Positions 28,138 to 29,300 of a stretch of DNA of 29,300 bases are shown piece after piece. Position numbers and translations under genes: made by a program. The notes beneath the pieces were generated by a model. That model was not told where the DNA came from. It saw only the letters and a list, made by a program, of their open reading frames with translations, and ran no database searches. This DNA is from Haplomitrium mnioides (taxonomy: Eukaryota; Marchantiophyta; Haplomitriopsida; Calobryales): assembly GCA_049999725.1 (NCBI GenBank), contig JBNGIS010011529.1:1-29300 (forward strand), in the 5' to 3' direction. Position 1 is the stretch's first letter. Each line of letters starts with the position of its first letter.

Positions 28138-28838
28138 TTTGTGTGTAGAAACTTTGAAGTCCATACGCTTATGGAAATGTTGTTTATGCAAGTATAGACC
28201 AAATAGTCTATGTGCTTATAGACTCTTTAATGTCCATATGCGCATGAACTGAAACTCGACAAAGAGATTTGTTTTAAGATAATTCAAACAAACTTTACAA
28301 AACAAATTGGCTAGTAGAAAAATAATACTTACCAAAAAAATTTTGAAACTTGAATAAAAGAAATACATCTTTGATTCCTCAGAATGAATGGGATATTCCA
28401 TCTTTGCCTCCTCTCACAAATTGCAGCAAACCATTGAACAAAAATATTTCCCCATAACTACTAAAACCTTATGTACAATACTACAAGCATAAGGTTGTGC
28501 TATTTATAAGAAAATAGAGAGTAGTGAAGGAAGCGGTAGTGAGTCACTTTTAGGGTTGAGATTAGACTACTTGCCTTTTGTTGGCCGGTGTAACATTACA
28601 CACCCACATTACACACATAAGTTAGTACAAATACAACACATACAAGTTAGCACAAGAGAAGCGCACAAAGAACTTGGAAAACCCACAAGGTAAGAGATGC
28701 CAAACAAGGCACTCTCCCTTCTTTATATACTTGAGAGAAAGCACTTTGCTTACATAGGTGGAGGAACCCCATTGGTTTCTTTTCTATCCTCTTCTAATTG
28801 GACCCTTCTTTTCTCTCTCACTCTAATTGGACCACCCT

Positions 28839-29060
28839 TTTACTTTTGTTCTCCTTTTGCCACGTGTCCTTATCCTTAGAACCTTCCATCTCTTTAGTTC
28901 TCCTTCTGCCACGTGTTCTTATCTTTAGAACCTTCCTTTTACTTTAATTCTCCGCTTGCCACGTGTCCTTATCCTCTTCTAAATAGTCTATCTAGACTCC
29001 CTCTTTCACTTTAATTCGTTGACTTTCTTTCCTCGTGCCACGTGTCCAATTCTCTATAAT
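28839..29060. repeat. Minisatellite of about 50 bp carrying four G-boxes
   Basis: CACGTG occurs at 28861, 28910, 28960 and 29039, each as GCCACGTGT. Each is preceded by a tttagttctcc-like block, and the first two are followed by cttagaaccttcc. Copies 1-3 are about 50 bp apart; copy 4 is more distant and diverged. The CACGTG G-box is a bZIP/bHLH binding core in plants. Confidence 0.85.
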
Positions 29061-29300
29061 AGCAATTGCTTTTTGCTACTCTAACTTAGTAATAGCTTTC
29101 TAAAGATAATTGACATTATTTTTAGCTATAGCTTACTAAAGTTAGTGACTGTTACAGCCGGGTTTTTTTTGGGTTTTTTCAAATTTTTGCGTTTACCCCG
29201 ACATAGTACAACAACCGCACATGACTTTCTTCTTCTTGAAAAGGTGCCTTATTCCCCATTTGCATTTGAACTTCTAGCAAGCAAGAAAGATGTTCAATTT

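Noticed and set aside
1-29300. CRISPR array, bacterial operon or rRNA genes
   Set aside because: Repeats lack regular spacers, coding is spliced and retroelement-rich, and no rRNA sequence was seen.

Overview
The window is nuclear DNA of a land plant, most likely a gymnosperm and possibly a conifer. The evidence is a conserved plastid-lipid ABC ATPase gene with ten GT-AG introns-and-exons structure (nine introns), two introns of about 7 kb filled with decayed retroelements, and a Penelope-like retroelement of a type known from conifers. The species cannot be fixed from sequence alone. A run of 100 N at 275-374 is an assembly gap of conventional size.

Layout. 1-2100: CT-rich DNA of unknown origin with no convincing gene. 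2100-3930: minus-strand remnant of a Ty3/gypsy polyprotein (protease, reverse transcriptase, RNase H, integrase zinc finger) with many stops. 3921-4042: three 41-bp tandem repeats. 4500-5262: probable promoter/5' region. 5263-22085: one plus-strand gene, a TGD3/ABCI13-like ATPase of 327 residues in ten coding exons. Exons 2-10 are firm; exon 1 is a phase-matched inference. 22086-29300: intergenic DNA with a decayed minus-strand L1-like LINE at about 23163-25600, then AT-rich DNA ending in a G-box minisatellite.

Intron 1 (5377-12475) holds a minus-strand Ty1/copia element with a large internal deletion, a 68-bp LINE-tail insertion with target-site duplication inside its gag, and a plus-strand Penelope-like element (about 9050-10945). 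Intron 7 (13835-21234) holds a sense-strand Ty1/copia element with 5' LTR and primer-binding site. That element is itself interrupted by an antisense LINE tail, a 960-bp solo LTR and a 781-bp unclassified insertion, and carries several tandem duplications. Introns 1 and 7 also share a direct repeat of about 305 bp.

The only apparently working gene is the ATPase. In Arabidopsis its homologue powers the TGD1-TGD2-TGD3 importer that moves ER-derived lipid across the inner chloroplast envelope. All its diagnostic ABC motifs are intact and every junction keeps phase, so splicing must remove both TE-rich introns. No clearly novel system was found. The most notable items are the Penelope-like element, the two ultra-short LINE-tail insertions matching the LINE 3' end downstream, the nested insertions whose empty sites can be read, and a 39-nt terminal exon that is easy to miss.
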